Below are positions 25,286 to 33,801 of a DNA stretch of 64,000 nt, one piece after another; position 1 is the stretch's first letter; each line of letters opens with the position of its first letter. The notes beneath the pieces are model-generated. The model was not told the origin of the DNA. It did not search any database and was given only the letters and a program-made list of their open reading frames with translations. A program made the position numbers and the translations under genes. The DNA lies in assembly GCA_050251775.1 (NCBI GenBank), contig JBFWMD010000012.1:1-64000 (forward strand). The letters run 5' to 3'. The stretch comes from Paucidesulfovibrio sp050251775. GTDB taxonomy: Bacteria > Desulfobacterota > Desulfovibrionia > Desulfovibrionales > Desulfovibrionaceae.

Positions 25286-26188
25286 TCATTGCAGGATGTA
25301 GTTTTTGGGGTTCACGGGCTGGCCGCGCTGGTGAACCTCGTAATGCAGGTGGGGGGCCTTGCTGCGCCCGGTGTTGCCCACAAAACCGATGATCTGGCCG
25401 CGCAGCACGTGCTGTCCTTCGATCACGGCGACCTTGCTGAGATGGGCGTACAACGTGACGAGTTCCGCGCTGTGGGTCAGGGTGATCACCAACCCATACG
25501 AGGCGGAGTTGTCCAGACGGCTGATGACGCCGTTGGCCGTGGCCCGCACGGGCGTGCCTGTGGGCGCGGTCAGGTCGATGCCCTTGTGGAAGCGCCGTCC
25601 ATGGTTGAAGGGGTCGTTTCGCCAGCCAAAGGGCGAGGAAAACCGGCCGCGCGTGGGCATGATCACGGGGATGGTCCCCAGGGTTTCGAGCTGTTCGGCA
25701 ATGGCGTGGCCGATGAGCTGCTGGCGGATCTCCTCGGCGACCATTTCGCCATCGACGTTGTCGAGGCGCATGCGCATCTCGCGAAAATGGTTGCGCTGGA
25801 ACAGGGCGGGGACCCGCTGAAGTCCGAGATGATCGCGCGGATTGAGCGACAGGCATGCGAGCTGATCGCCAGGGTCCGCGATGTTGAGCATGATTCGCAG
25901 CTTGGTGTTGAAGTCCACGATGCGCACCACGCGGTTTTCCAGATCGTTCAGAGCAGCGGTCTGGAAGAGAATTTGATGGGAAATGTCGCGTCGCTGTTCC
26001 AGGAGTGTTTGTTGAGTCTGCTGCAATGCAAGCCAGTATTGCCAGCGCACCAGCAGGAAACCGTTTCCGGCGGCAAGGGCCAGCGCGAAAAGGGAGAGGC
26101 CAAGCAGAACCAGACCGCTCAGACTCACGGATAAGAGTGGCTTTCCCCAGTGCGAGAACAGGGTGATCTGGTAGCGAGAAAAAAGCAT
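25286..26188 (-). CDS. M23-family (LytM) murein peptidase, membrane-anchored
   Basis: 300 aa. Residues 1-45 include an uncleaved membrane helix (VSLSGLVLLGLSLFALALAAGNGFLL), then a coiled-coil region (LALQQTQQTLLEQRRDI) and the M23 domain. Zinc ligands: HKGIDLTAPTG and HLHYEVHQRGQPVNP, with GRFSSPFGWRNDPF before and VTLYAHLSKV between. The H of YAH and HLH are intact, so it should cleave peptidoglycan crosslinks from the periplasmic face. It is divergent from the LuxR-type regulator. No nearby cell-division gene was seen. Confidence 0.9.
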   Translation of the reverse strand: MLFSRYQITLFSHWGKPLLSVSLSGLVLLGLSLFALALAAGNGFLLVRWQYWLALQQTQQTLLEQRRDISHQILFQTAALNDLENRVVRIVDFNTKLRIMLNIADPGDQLACLSLNPRDHLGLQRVPALFQRNHFREMRMRLDNVDGEMVAEEIRQQLIGHAIAEQLETLGTIPVIMPTRGRFSSPFGWRNDPFNHGRRFHKGIDLTAPTGTPVRATANGVISRLDNSASYGLVITLTHSAELVTLYAHLSKVAVIEGQHVLRGQIIGFVGNTGRSKAPHLHYEVHQRGQPVNPKNYILQ

Positions 26189-26360
26189 TTGTCGAGATTA
26201 TCCTTTTCTCTGATCATTCTCTATATGTTTAACGGGAAGCACAAGCAAGCGCGGAAGGGATTTTCCGGGAATGGAGTCTTCTGGATTTTTCCCCGCGCTG
26301 CGGCTACAGCTAGCGATAAGCGGGAAGAGGCGGGCGACCCGGACCGCGCAGATGACATTC

Positions 26361-26398
26361 GGGGGATTTCCCTATCGACAACGGCATTGCGCGCGGCA
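26361..26398 (+). promoter_or_regulatory. Promoter-like element of the LuxR regulator
   Basis: GGGGGATTTCCCTATCGACA precedes ACGGCATTGCGCGCGG and CATAAG. TCGACA and CATAAG read as -35 and -10 boxes 16 bases apart. The dyad GGGATTTCCC just before the -35 could bind a regulator. The same CCCTATCGACA block recurs at 27173-27183. Confidence 0.4.
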
Positions 26399-26429
26399 TA
26401 AGCCTAGAGCGCGCAAACAGGGCAAGCAA

Positions 26430-27113
26430 ATGATCAAAGAGCAGTTCAAACGCGTCATGATTGTGGATGACCATCCGCTGTTTCGGGAGGGCCTCAAGGC
26501 ACTCATCGGAAGGAGCGACCGTTTCCGCGTGAGCGGGGAGGCGGGCAGCGCCCAGGAGGCGCTGAGCAAGGTCAAGGAATTGCGTCCGGATATCATGCTC
26601 GTGGACATCACCATGCCGGGCAAGAACGGCATTGCCTTCATCCGCGAGCTGCGTCAGATCATGCCGGAAATCCAGTTCATCATCGTGTCCATGCACGCCA
26701 ACGCGGACTATATCGTGGAGGCTTTCCAGGCGGGAGCCACTGGCTATATGGTCAAGGATTCCGCCAGTGAAGGGCTGTTGCGTGGGTTGGACACCGTGGC
26801 CCGCGGGCAGATATTTCTGGACAGCGCCCTTTCGGGCGAGGTGGTGGAAAAGCTGCTCAAGTCGCGCAACGGCAGGCAGGGCGGGGCCGATGACCCCTAC
26901 AAGCTGCTGACCCCCAGGGAACAGGAAGTCATGCGCCTTCTGGCCGAGGGCCTGGTCACCCGCGAGGTGGCCGAGCGGCTGTACATCAGCCCCAAGACCG
27001 TGGAAAACCACCGCGCCAACATCATGAAGAAGCTCGGGCTGCAAAGCACTGTGGAACTGGTGCGCTATGCGGCCAAGCTGGGTTTGATCGACCTCGATAC
27101 CTGGGCCAGCTGA
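26430..27113 (+). CDS. NarL/LuxR-type response regulator
   Basis: 227 aa. ATG 26430 begins the usual REC sequence (KRVMIVDDHPLFREGLKALI). Phospho-Asp is at 59 (LVDITMPGKNG), with the conserved Ser/Thr (IVSMHA) and Lys (GYMVKDSASEG). The C-terminal LuxR HTH (LTPREQEVMRLLAEGLVTREVAERLYISPKTVENHRANI in pieces) spans about 160-215. Expected function: phosphorylation-dependent transcription control. No dedicated kinase gene is adjacent. Upstream and downstream motifs suggest autoregulation and a small RNA target. Confidence 0.92.
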   Translation: MIKEQFKRVMIVDDHPLFREGLKALIGRSDRFRVSGEAGSAQEALSKVKELRPDIMLVDITMPGKNGIAFIRELRQIMPEIQFIIVSMHANADYIVEAFQAGATGYMVKDSASEGLLRGLDTVARGQIFLDSALSGEVVEKLLKSRNGRQGGADDPYKLLTPREQEVMRLLAEGLVTREVAERLYISPKTVENHRANIMKKLGLQSTVELVRYAAKLGLIDLDTWAS

Positions 27114-27172
27114 GTCTCGCCAGCTGGACCTCGGGAGACATCGGGTCAATCGCCCAGAAAATTGGGAATCCC

Positions 27173-27317
27173 CCCTATCGACACCTTTTCCGGTTTTGCG
27201 GCACTATGCTGACAACGTCGCCGTGCGACTTCCCATTGGGGACCACACGGTCCGGCCAGACAGCAATCACGACCCCGTGCCCCCCTGCTTTCTGATCGGA
27301 CCGTGCTTTTATTTTTA
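27173..27317 (+). ncRNA. Candidate small RNA or long terminator with C-rich loop
   Basis: CCCTATCGACA at 27173-27183 repeats the element before the LuxR gene. A CACTAT box lies 18 bases after TCGACA. A strong hairpin follows: CACGGTCCG (27246-27254) with CGGACCGTG (27297-27305), then the T-rich CTTTTATTTTT. Inside are CAGA/TCTG and AGCA/TGCT pairings and a C-rich stretch (GTGCCCCCCTGC) that could pair with ribosome sites. It may simply be the terminator of the regulator gene; the reused motif and the 130-base gap make a separate RNA plausible. Confidence 0.35.
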
Positions 27318-28121
27318 CGGCTCCGCAACGGGGCGGCCTTTTTTTTGGGCGGCGCTCGCCGCTGATTCGGGCGTTCCGGGCTGCCGTGTTCCGGTACGCG
27401 CCACATCGAACTGCAACACGATCCAGTCCTGCCCCGCCGGGTCCCGGCGCAGCACCAGCCCGGCGGACCGTGTCCCTGGTCGCGCGCCCGCGAGCAGTTC
27501 CTTGACACTGGCGGCCTGGTCCAGAGCCTGCTGCACTCCCCAGCGTTCCAGAAAAACATAGGCCAGATTGCTTCGGGCCATGCCTGCGGCCTCGTATTCC
27601 GACATCCGGCGGGAAGCCTCGCCGGAATCCGTGCTCTTGCGCCAAAGCGCCACAAGGTCCAGAGGCTCGGCGTCGGATTGCAGGCTGACCAGTTCGAAGC
27701 GTTCATCCAGGGCCGCAAAGGACCGGGCGTAGAGTTCCCGGCTGAAGGGAGCGCGCAGGCTGACCGTGTTCAACCCCTGGCTTGAAAAGGCGAAGTCCAG
27801 GCTCCAGTTCTGTCCCAGAAATTCCACCGCATCCATGCAGACCGCGTCCGGACCGAGCGCTTCGGCACAGTCGTAGGCCCCTTCGCCGGCGAGCACTTCC
27901 TGGCGGGACATGCCCAGGGAATAGTTGCGGAACAGCCGCACAGCCTGCTCGCGGGCGGTGCAATCGGCCTGAGCCGGGAGCGTGGGCGCGCAAAGGGCGG
28001 CCAGAAGCAGCAGAAGCGGCAGCAGCGACGCCTGGAAAAAGGATCGGGGAAAACTCCTGGAAGACCGATGGAAACGGTTCGGGTCAGGGACAGAAGCCGA
28101 TGTGCTCGTTGCTTGCGGCAT
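27315..28121 (-). CDS. Secreted protein of unknown function
   Basis: 268 aa. Signal-peptide-like N-terminus after a long basic extension (FFQASLLPLLLLLAALCAPTLPAQA). Mature region: FRNYSLGMSRQEVLAGEG, a paired Cys arrangement (C in AYDCAEALGPDAVCMDA), then LAYVFLERWGVQQALD and VLQFDVARTG. The LGMSRQEV turn is the BamE/SmpA-like small-domain pattern, so a periplasmic role is likely. No specific family is recognised. The last residues are Ala/Lys/Pro-rich and look disordered. It converges on the candidate small RNA. Confidence 0.7.
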   Translation of the reverse strand: MPQATSTSASVPDPNRFHRSSRSFPRSFFQASLLPLLLLLAALCAPTLPAQADCTAREQAVRLFRNYSLGMSRQEVLAGEGAYDCAEALGPDAVCMDAVEFLGQNWSLDFAFSSQGLNTVSLRAPFSRELYARSFAALDERFELVSLQSDAEPLDLVALWRKSTDSGEASRRMSEYEAAGMARSNLAYVFLERWGVQQALDQAASVKELLAGARPGTRSAGLVLRRDPAGQDWIVLQFDVARTGTRQPGTPESAASAAQKKGRPVAEP

Positions 28122-28300
28122 GGGGGTCTCCTGCGGCTGGGGTGGAGTGCGATTCGGAGAATGAGTATCATGTTACCCTCCGTGAAGCCGGGAGTCCAGG
28201 CCAGGGCGTTCTCGGATACATTCGACAAACCGCGTCCGGGTCTGGTATCCAGGCGGCAACGACACCCCCCGGCCCGCGCGGGACGGACAATGGAGGCCAT

Positions 28301-28831
28301 ATGCGAAAGATCATCCTGAGCGCCGCGTGTCTCGCGGCCCTTGCCCTGTCTGTGGGCTGCACCATGGAAAAGGGCGGAACCGAGGACCCTGCCGGATTTG
28401 CCAGCGTCCAGGGGCTGGAGCAGCCTGGAGTGGCTGCGGACGAGCAGGCTGCCGCCGTTGCAACGCTGGACGCCGCCGTGCAGAGCCGCCTGGAAGCGCT
28501 GGAAAGCGAAAATGCCCGGCTTCAGGCTCGGCTGGACGAATTGGAGCGGCAGCAGGCCGAGCGCGCCGCAGCCGTTGACGAGCGCTTCGCAGCCCTGGAG
28601 GCCCGTCCCGAGGCCGGCGGCCCGGAGCCCAAGCCTCTGGTGGATCTGGGCGACGACAAGGCGTTCAAGGAAAAGGTCGTGCGGCAGGGGCTGGAGGAGA
28701 TCCTGAACATGTCCCGCCTGTTGCTGGACAAAATGGAATATGAGATGCAGCAGAAGGTCGATGCCGGGGTCGCTGGCTCGGAACAGCAGCCGGGAGCGGC
28801 CGCAGCGTCGGGTCAGGGCGCCGCTCAGTAA
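28301..28831 (+). CDS. Coiled-coil lipoprotein
   Basis: 176 aa. ATG 28301 follows TGGAGG. Signal with lipobox LSVGC, so it is lipid-modified. Residues 45-95 form a leucine-patterned coiled coil (LEALESENARLQARLDELERQQAE). A second helical part contains DDKAFKEKVVRQGLEEILNMSRLLLDKMEYE. The end is Ala/Gln/Gly-rich. No family is recognised; the layout resembles small outer-membrane coiled-coil spacers. It is divergent from the 27315 gene and separate from the glycosyltransferase downstream. Confidence 0.75.
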   Translation: MRKIILSAACLAALALSVGCTMEKGGTEDPAGFASVQGLEQPGVAADEQAAAVATLDAAVQSRLEALESENARLQARLDELERQQAERAAAVDERFAALEARPEAGGPEPKPLVDLGDDKAFKEKVVRQGLEEILNMSRLLLDKMEYEMQQKVDAGVAGSEQQPGAAAASGQGAAQ

Positions 28832-28862
28832 GCCGAGCCAACGGGTGGTCAGGAGGCGAAAC

Positions 28863-29024
28863 TCAGAAGAGCTTTCCGCCAAGATCCGCAAGGGAGCCGA
28901 AGATGTGCGCCAGCGCGCTGCCCTGCACCTGGGCATCGACCTGGGCATAGTGGCGGCAGAACAGCGCCAACGCGGCGATAACGGCCAGGGCCAGGGCGTC
29001 GAACTGGTTGAACGGCTTGTACAT
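28863..29024 (-). CDS. Small single-helix membrane protein (MYK type)
   Basis: 53 aa, missed by length filters. ATG 29024 has GAGGTGCGC before it. Start MYKPFNQFD, one membrane helix (ALALAVIAALALFC), then an amphipathic tail (VQGSALAHIFGSLADLGG). Upstream CAGCAAACCGAGGTGCGCAT matches the leader of the MYK protein at 7640. A plausible promoter TTGACA, 18 bases, TACCTA lies about 60 bases upstream. Function unknown. It overlaps no other gene and lies between two plus-strand genes. Confidence 0.55.
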   Translation of the reverse strand: MYKPFNQFDALALAVIAALALFCRHYAQVDAQVQGSALAHIFGSLADLGGKLF

Positions 29025-29110
29025 GCGCACCTCGGTTTGCTGCTGGTGGGAAATAGGTACGGCATGAGTCGAAAGCGTGTCAACCGTGAGCGGACCCGGC
29101 GCGGCTGCGC

Positions 29111-30277
29111 ATGAGGGTGCTGCACCTGATCACCGCACTGGAAACGGGCGGTGCCGAGACCATGCTGGCCAAGCTCGTGGAGAGCATGGATTCCAGCGCG
29201 TACGAGCCCGTGGTGGTCAGCATGCTCCGGCCTGGGCTCCTGGGGGAGCGCATCCGCTCCGCCGGAGTGGAACTGCATGACCTGGGCATGCGCCGGGGCC
29301 TGCCCTCGCCGCTGGCCCTGGCCCGACTGACATCCCTGCTGCGCGCCCTGCGTCCGGACGTGGTCCAGACCTGGCTCTACCACGCGGACCTGCTGGGCCT
29401 GGCCGCCGTACGCCTGGGTTTTCCCCTGGGAGGGCGTCCGGCCCTGGCCTGGAACCTGCGCTGCTCATTCATGGATTTTTCCCAATACCGCCGCTCCACC
29501 GCATGGACCGTGCGGGTCTGCGCCCGCGTTTCCGGCCTGCCCGAGGCTGTGGTCGCCAATTCCCGCTCCGCCGTGGACCGGCACATTGCCCTGGGCTATG
29601 TTCCGCGCCGGTTCGAAATCATCCCCAACGGCTTTGATGCCGAGCGTTTCCGGCCCCGACCCGAGGCTGCGGAGCAATTGCGCCGCGAACTGGATCTGCC
29701 TGCCGGAGCCCTGCTGGCGGGCATGGTCGCACGCTTCGATCCCATGAAGGATTACCGCACGTTTCTGCGGGCCGCTGGCCGGGTTGCCGGACTGCGGGCG
29801 GACGTGCATTTCGTTTGCTGCGGCAGGGGTGCGGACCCGGAAAACCCCGAGCTGGCGCACTGGGCGCGGCAGGCCCGCCTGAACGGGCGGTTGCACCTGC
29901 TGGGCCAGCGGTCAGACGTGGAGCGGATTCTGGCCGGGCTGGACCTCTGCGTCTCCTCATCCTCGGGAGAGAGCTTTCCCAACGTTCTGGGCGAGGCCCT
30001 GTGTTGCGGGGTTCCCTGCGTGGCCACGGATGCGGGCGACTCCGCGACCATCGTGGGCCGCGCCGGGGAGGTGGTCCGTGCGGGCGACGCCGAGTTCCTG
30101 GCCAGGGCCATGGCACGGCTGCTGGCCCTGCCGGAGCCTGCCCGCCGCACCCTGGGCAGCGAAGGCCGGATGCGCATGATCCGCGAATACTCCCTGGAGA
30201 GCGTGGCCGCACGATATGCGCGTTTCTACGATTCCCTGGCGGGTCGGAGCCGGACGGACGGTTCCGGCGAAGAGTGA
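29111..30277 (+). CDS. Family 4 glycosyltransferase
   Basis: 388 aa. The start MRVLHLITALETGGAETMLAKLVE is the classical GT4 donor-binding start with the GGAE loop. The C-terminal GT-B half shows IIPNGFD, VARFDPMKDY, CVSSSSGESFPNVLGEALCCGVPCVATDAGD (the EX7E motif is in SSSGESFPNVLGEAL). It transfers a sugar from a nucleotide donor, probably for a surface polysaccharide or glycolipid. Acceptor not predictable. It converges on the ECF-operon end. Confidence 0.9.
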   Translation: MRVLHLITALETGGAETMLAKLVESMDSSAYEPVVVSMLRPGLLGERIRSAGVELHDLGMRRGLPSPLALARLTSLLRALRPDVVQTWLYHADLLGLAAVRLGFPLGGRPALAWNLRCSFMDFSQYRRSTAWTVRVCARVSGLPEAVVANSRSAVDRHIALGYVPRRFEIIPNGFDAERFRPRPEAAEQLRRELDLPAGALLAGMVARFDPMKDYRTFLRAAGRVAGLRADVHFVCCGRGADPENPELAHWARQARLNGRLHLLGQRSDVERILAGLDLCVSSSSGESFPNVLGEALCCGVPCVATDAGDSATIVGRAGEVVRAGDAEFLARAMARLLALPEPARRTLGSEGRMRMIREYSLESVAARYARFYDSLAGRSRTDGSGEE

Positions 30278-30325
30278 ACAGGCGGACGGTCCGGATTTGC
30301 CCTGGCGTCCGCCCAGTGAGCGACG

Positions 30326-30961
30326 TTACTTTCTTCCGCTTCGGCCCCGCGTGCCGGAGGAACCACCAATGGAATTCGAGAACGAACCGCTGGAATACCG
30401 GCCAGGTCCCTGGAGCCGTTCCGCGTTGCGCTGATTCCAGCTGCGCGTTGCAGCATCCTGGGGCAGTTCGTCCGGTCCCTGCCTGGTGGTGTGGGGCGTG
30501 GCCTGAAACACGCTGCGCCCCTTGTTTTGCGTGGAAGCGCCCTGGTTTTGCAGCTGGACAGCGTGTGCTTCGGCCTCGGAATTCGACGAATTTCCAAACG
30601 CTTCCTCATGGATGCGTTCTTCCTCCTGTTCAAGATGTACCTGCGCGGCGTCCAGGTTCGCCGTGGCCGTTTGGATCAGCTCGAAATCCCCCTGTTGCTG
30701 GGCTTCCTGCAGGTTCTGCTCGGCTCTGGTCCGGGCCGCCTCCGCCTCTTTGATTTCCCGCGCGGCCTGTGTGGCGGGGTCAGACGCTTCCAGGTTTTGG
30801 TTCACTTCCCGGACACTCGCGGGAAGCGCGGCAGCTGTGGTCTCCTGCCCCCAGGCCGGACAGGACAGGAATCCTGTCAGCAGGGCGGCCAGAAGCAGTC
30901 CGGTGGCTGGCAGGCGCTGGATTTGGGCCAAGTGGCGGTGCGAAGAAAGGGTGTGCCGCAT
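30326..30961 (-). CDS. Secreted helical protein, last gene of ECF operon
   Basis: 211 aa. ATG 30961 has GAGGAG nine bases upstream; the longer frame reading back into the poly-Gly gene is rejected. Signal: LLLAALLTGFLSCPAWG. The mature part is Ala/Gln/Glu-rich (REIKEAEAARTRAEQNLQEAQQQGDFELIQTATANLD in parts), i.e. a helical repeat, then a low-complexity Ser/Gly/Arg tail. Similar in plan to the neighbouring poly-Gly protein at 31089. Function unknown; probably in the same transcript as the sigma/anti-sigma pair. Confidence 0.7.
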   Translation of the reverse strand: MRHTLSSHRHLAQIQRLPATGLLLAALLTGFLSCPAWGQETTAAALPASVREVNQNLEASDPATQAAREIKEAEAARTRAEQNLQEAQQQGDFELIQTATANLDAAQVHLEQEEERIHEEAFGNSSNSEAEAHAVQLQNQGASTQNKGRSVFQATPHTTRQGPDELPQDAATRSWNQRNAERLQGPGRYSSGSFSNSIGGSSGTRGRSGRK

Positions 30962-31088
30962 GACGTGAATCTCCTCGGAACGCAACCGGACCGTGGGAAC
31001 GGCGCGATCCGGTTGCGGATGAGTTTTTGTGAACCCGAACGTCGTGGCCTTTGGCAATGTGTCTGGTGAATGGAGACGGTTCAGGGCG

Positions 31089-31913
31089 TCACATGCCACC
31101 ACCGCCTCCGCCTCCGCCGCCTCCACCGCCTCCACCGCCTCCACCGCCTCCACCGCCGCCACCGCCAGAGCCGCCGCCAGCACCGCCCGCGCCACCGCCA
31201 GCACCGCCGGAACCGCCGCCGGATCCGGGTCCGGAACCGCCGCCACTGCGGGATGCCGCGGAACTGCTGGTGGAACGGCCCAGGCCTAGCGCCTTGCTCG
31301 CGCCGTAAGAGCCTCCGGGCATGTCGGTTTCGCCGTGCCGGGTGCTGCGTGCCGTGGATCCGAATCCGCTGCGCATCTGGCTTTGAGTCTCCAGTCCGAA
31401 ATTGCGCGCCTGTACCGTATGCCCGAGGCCTATGGCGCTCGGGTGGACACCGAGGGCGTGGGCGATTTCTCCCCAGCCCATGCCGGAGGCGCGCATTCCC
31501 GCGATGTCGTCCGCGCTGACGCTGGTCATGGACGCCACGGCCTCATCCGCGAGAGCCTGGGCTTCGGCCAGGCTTGTGGTTGCCGCGGCAATGGTGTCTG
31601 CTTCGCCAAGCGCCACGGCGTCCGCGAGATCCTGTTCCGCATCCGCCACAGCGGACATGGCCGCCTCCACAGTGGCATCGGCGATTTCAGCTGCCGCTGC
31701 CGCGAGATTTGCGGCGCGTTCCGCGTCCCTGGGACTGCCGAGCGCGGAGCCGTCCACGGAGGCGTCCGTGGTCTCCTGTGCGTCGTCTGTGTCGGCGATG
31801 TCCTGGGCAAAGGCCATGTCAGCGCACATCAGGACCAGCAGCATCGCCAGAATCAGGGCGGACAATCCGCTTGTACCCCCAAAACACCGGGGCCGCATTC
31901 GTGTCGTGCTCAT
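31089..31913 (-). CDS. Secreted Ala-rich protein with long poly-Gly tail
   Basis: 274 aa. ATG 31913 follows AGGAGC. Signal: LSALILAMLLVLMCADMAFA. Residues 35-130 are an Ala-rich helix (EIADATVEAAMSAVADAEQDLADAVALGEAD). A segment MRASGMGWGEIAHALGVHPSAIGLGH follows, and the C-terminal 80 residues are Gly/Ser-rich ending in about 25 consecutive Gly. The Gly tract is coded by repeated GGC/GGT-type triplets, so copy number can change without a frameshift. Function unknown; the layout suggests a surface-anchored or flexible spacer protein. Confidence 0.7.
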   Translation of the reverse strand: MSTTRMRPRCFGGTSGLSALILAMLLVLMCADMAFAQDIADTDDAQETTDASVDGSALGSPRDAERAANLAAAAAEIADATVEAAMSAVADAEQDLADAVALGEADTIAAATTSLAEAQALADEAVASMTSVSADDIAGMRASGMGWGEIAHALGVHPSAIGLGHTVQARNFGLETQSQMRSGFGSTARSTRHGETDMPGGSYGASKALGLGRSTSSSAASRSGGGSGPGSGGGSGGAGGGAGGAGGGSGGGGGGGGGGGGGGGGGGGGGGGGM

Positions 31914-31923
31914 GGGTCTGCTC

Positions 31924-32886
31924 CTATTGAGGCCGTTCATGGGCCTCGGTGATGAGATTGACGGATTCCGGGAGCCGGTAGTCCCACTCGGAAGTGTGGA
32001 CAACCTCCCCCCTGCCAAACCAGCTGAGCAGCAGCCGTTTTGCGGATACCTTGGGGAAATGGATCGTTATGTAGCGCTGGACCCGTTCCGCCCGCATCCT
32101 GGCGAGCGGGGCGTCCTTGTCCGCATAGGCCACGATGTGGACGTGCAGCGCCTGATTGTTTTCGAGCATGGCTCCGAGGACATCCAGGGAGGAGCGCACG
32201 TCGAAACCGAGCCGGGAAGTGCCGGGTTCAAAGCTGATGGCACGCAGGGGAACCGTGCGCTTGCCGAGGATGAAGTTCCGGTAGCTGAAGTCGCCATAGG
32301 CGTTCAGCTGTTCCACGGCGGAGATGGCCATGTCGCCGTCGGGATAGGCGAGCATGAAGTCCAGCAGGGCCGAGCGGGCTTCCTGCTCGCGGCCCAGCCG
32401 GTCCAGGGCCACGGCCCGGTTGTACATGGCCCCGGGTTCGCGCTCGCGAAGTTCGAGAACCGTGTCGTATTCCCGCAGAGCCGCGCGCCATTCCCCGGCG
32501 TCCAGATGGCTGTGCCCCAGATAGAGGTGCGCGGAAATGTGGTCCGGGTCCAGGTTTACGGCACGGAGATATTCAGCCCGTTCCGCGTCGAAGTCGAAGA
32601 GCGCCCAGTGGGTCACGCCCAGCCAAAAATGATACTCGGCCTCGCCGGGGTCGAGTGTGGCGGCCTTTTGGATGAAGGGCAGGGCCTCCTTTGGTCGATC
32701 CGTGGCCAACAGAAACCGCGCCGCATAGTAGTTGGCTTCGGGGTCGTGGGGATCCTGGGCCACGGCTTGCTTCGCAAGGCTCAACCCCTGTTCGTAGGAA
32801 CCTTCCTGGAGCAGGGACCGGCCTTGAAGGGGAAGGCAGCCTGTGAGCAGCAGCAGGCAGCAAAATGTCAGGATGGTCTTTTTCAT
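31924..32886 (-). CDS. TPR-repeat lipoprotein with OmpA-like C-terminus
   Basis: 320 aa. ATG 32886; a TTG three codons earlier is possible. Lipobox: LLTGC, so lipid-modified. TPR units follow (YEQGLSLAKQAVAQDPHDPEANYYAARFL; EALPFIQKAATLDPGEAEYHFWLG; EYLRAVNLDPDHISAHLYLGHSHLDAGEW in pieces). The last 100 residues have the OmpA-like fold (FEPGTSRLGFDVRSSLDVLGAMLE, AYADKDAPLARMRAERVQRYI), which in many proteins binds peptidoglycan. An envelope scaffold role is likely. In the ECF operon. Confidence 0.8.
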   Translation of the reverse strand: MKKTILTFCCLLLLTGCLPLQGRSLLQEGSYEQGLSLAKQAVAQDPHDPEANYYAARFLLATDRPKEALPFIQKAATLDPGEAEYHFWLGVTHWALFDFDAERAEYLRAVNLDPDHISAHLYLGHSHLDAGEWRAALREYDTVLELREREPGAMYNRAVALDRLGREQEARSALLDFMLAYPDGDMAISAVEQLNAYGDFSYRNFILGKRTVPLRAISFEPGTSRLGFDVRSSLDVLGAMLENNQALHVHIVAYADKDAPLARMRAERVQRYITIHFPKVSAKRLLLSWFGRGEVVHTSEWDYRLPESVNLITEAHERPQ

Positions 32887-32967
32887 GTGCTTCAAATCCC
32901 TCGAAAAGCGTTGGTCGTGATCGGCATTGCGGGACAGCGCGGCCCATTGCGCCCGCCCCGTTCGGCG

Positions 32968-33801
32968 TCAGGGGATCCGGTCCGCGCCGACGGGATCCCG
33001 GGGCACGGCGCCCAGTCGCGCCATCAGTCCGCGCAGGCCTTGCCCCTCCCTCAGGGCTTCCAGAGCTTCCTGCTTCAGTTGTTGTTCAGAAATTCCGCGC
33101 TGTTGCGCCTGGAGCGCCACCCTGGAGAGGTATTCCCATTCCGGGGTCAGCGTTTTGCTGACGATGCCCGTGTCCACGATGTCGCGGGCCAGTTCCTGGG
33201 GGTAATCCGTCTGGCGCATCAGCGCGAGCACGCGCAGGCCCACGGCGAGCAGTTCCGGCGAGGCATGGCGGTGCGCCGAGACCAGGGACTCCGCCTCGGA
33301 GCGGGGCAGGCCCAGGGCCAGGGATTCTCCTGCGGAGCGGAGCACCTCCGGCAAGAGCGGCGAACCCTCCGGCTGGGCCAGAGGGGCGAGCAGGGAGCGC
33401 GCGGAGCGGTAATCATCGAGCTTTGCCCTGAGGACCCTGCACAGTCGGGCGGGCTGCACACGCTTGGAAAACCCTTCGGCGGTCTTGTCCGCAAAGGGCT
33501 CCATGGGCAGCCCCTCCTCGCAAGGCAGCAGCAGTGCTCCGGCGATCTCTTCCGCGTCCTTCCGTTCCAGTTCGCCCTCCAGAACCAGGGCGAGCAATCG
33601 GCTGGTCAGGGAGCCGGGAACCCCGCAACGGTTCAATCGTTCCACGGTTTGTTCCAGAGTGGGAGCCGGGGCATCTTCCGCTCGTGCCGCGCAAATCGAG
33701 AGGCTCCAGACAAAGCACGCAAGCAGGAGCAGCGTTGTGAAGCGCCGCATGGCAAGACAAAGTGTTGCGATCATCCGGTGCGGGCCGCGTTCAGAGCGCA
33801 T
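32968..33801 (-). CDS. Secreted helical protein in ECF operon
   Basis: 277 aa. ATG 33801 is preferred over internal Met codons because GGAAGG lies six bases before it and it overlaps the anti-sigma stop region. The signal (TLLLLACFVWSLSICAARA) follows an N-terminal extension. The mature part is helical, with TLEQTVERLNRCGVPGSLTSRLLALVLEGEL, and SEAESLVSAHRHASPELLAVGLRVLALMRQT. No conserved domain is recognised. Its place between an anti-sigma factor and a TPR lipoprotein suggests an envelope function. Confidence 0.7.
   Translation of the reverse strand: MRSERGPHRMIATLCLAMRRFTTLLLLACFVWSLSICAARAEDAPAPTLEQTVERLNRCGVPGSLTSRLLALVLEGELERKDAEEIAGALLLPCEEGLPMEPFADKTAEGFSKRVQPARLCRVLRAKLDDYRSARSLLAPLAQPEGSPLLPEVLRSAGESLALGLPRSEAESLVSAHRHASPELLAVGLRVLALMRQTDYPQELARDIVDTGIVSKTLTPEWEYLSRVALQAQQRGISEQQLKQEALEALREGQGLRGLMARLGAVPRDPVGADRIP

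Noticed and set aside
30880..30900. CCTGTCAGCAGGG resembling the virion-block palindrome
   Set aside because: Lies inside the coding part of the 30326 gene (signal peptide), lacks all other shared blocks and is not a perfect palindrome.
31100..31180. Tandem CCACCG/CCGCCT triplets as a non-coding satellite
   Set aside because: They are in frame as the Gly tail of the 31089 protein on the minus strand.
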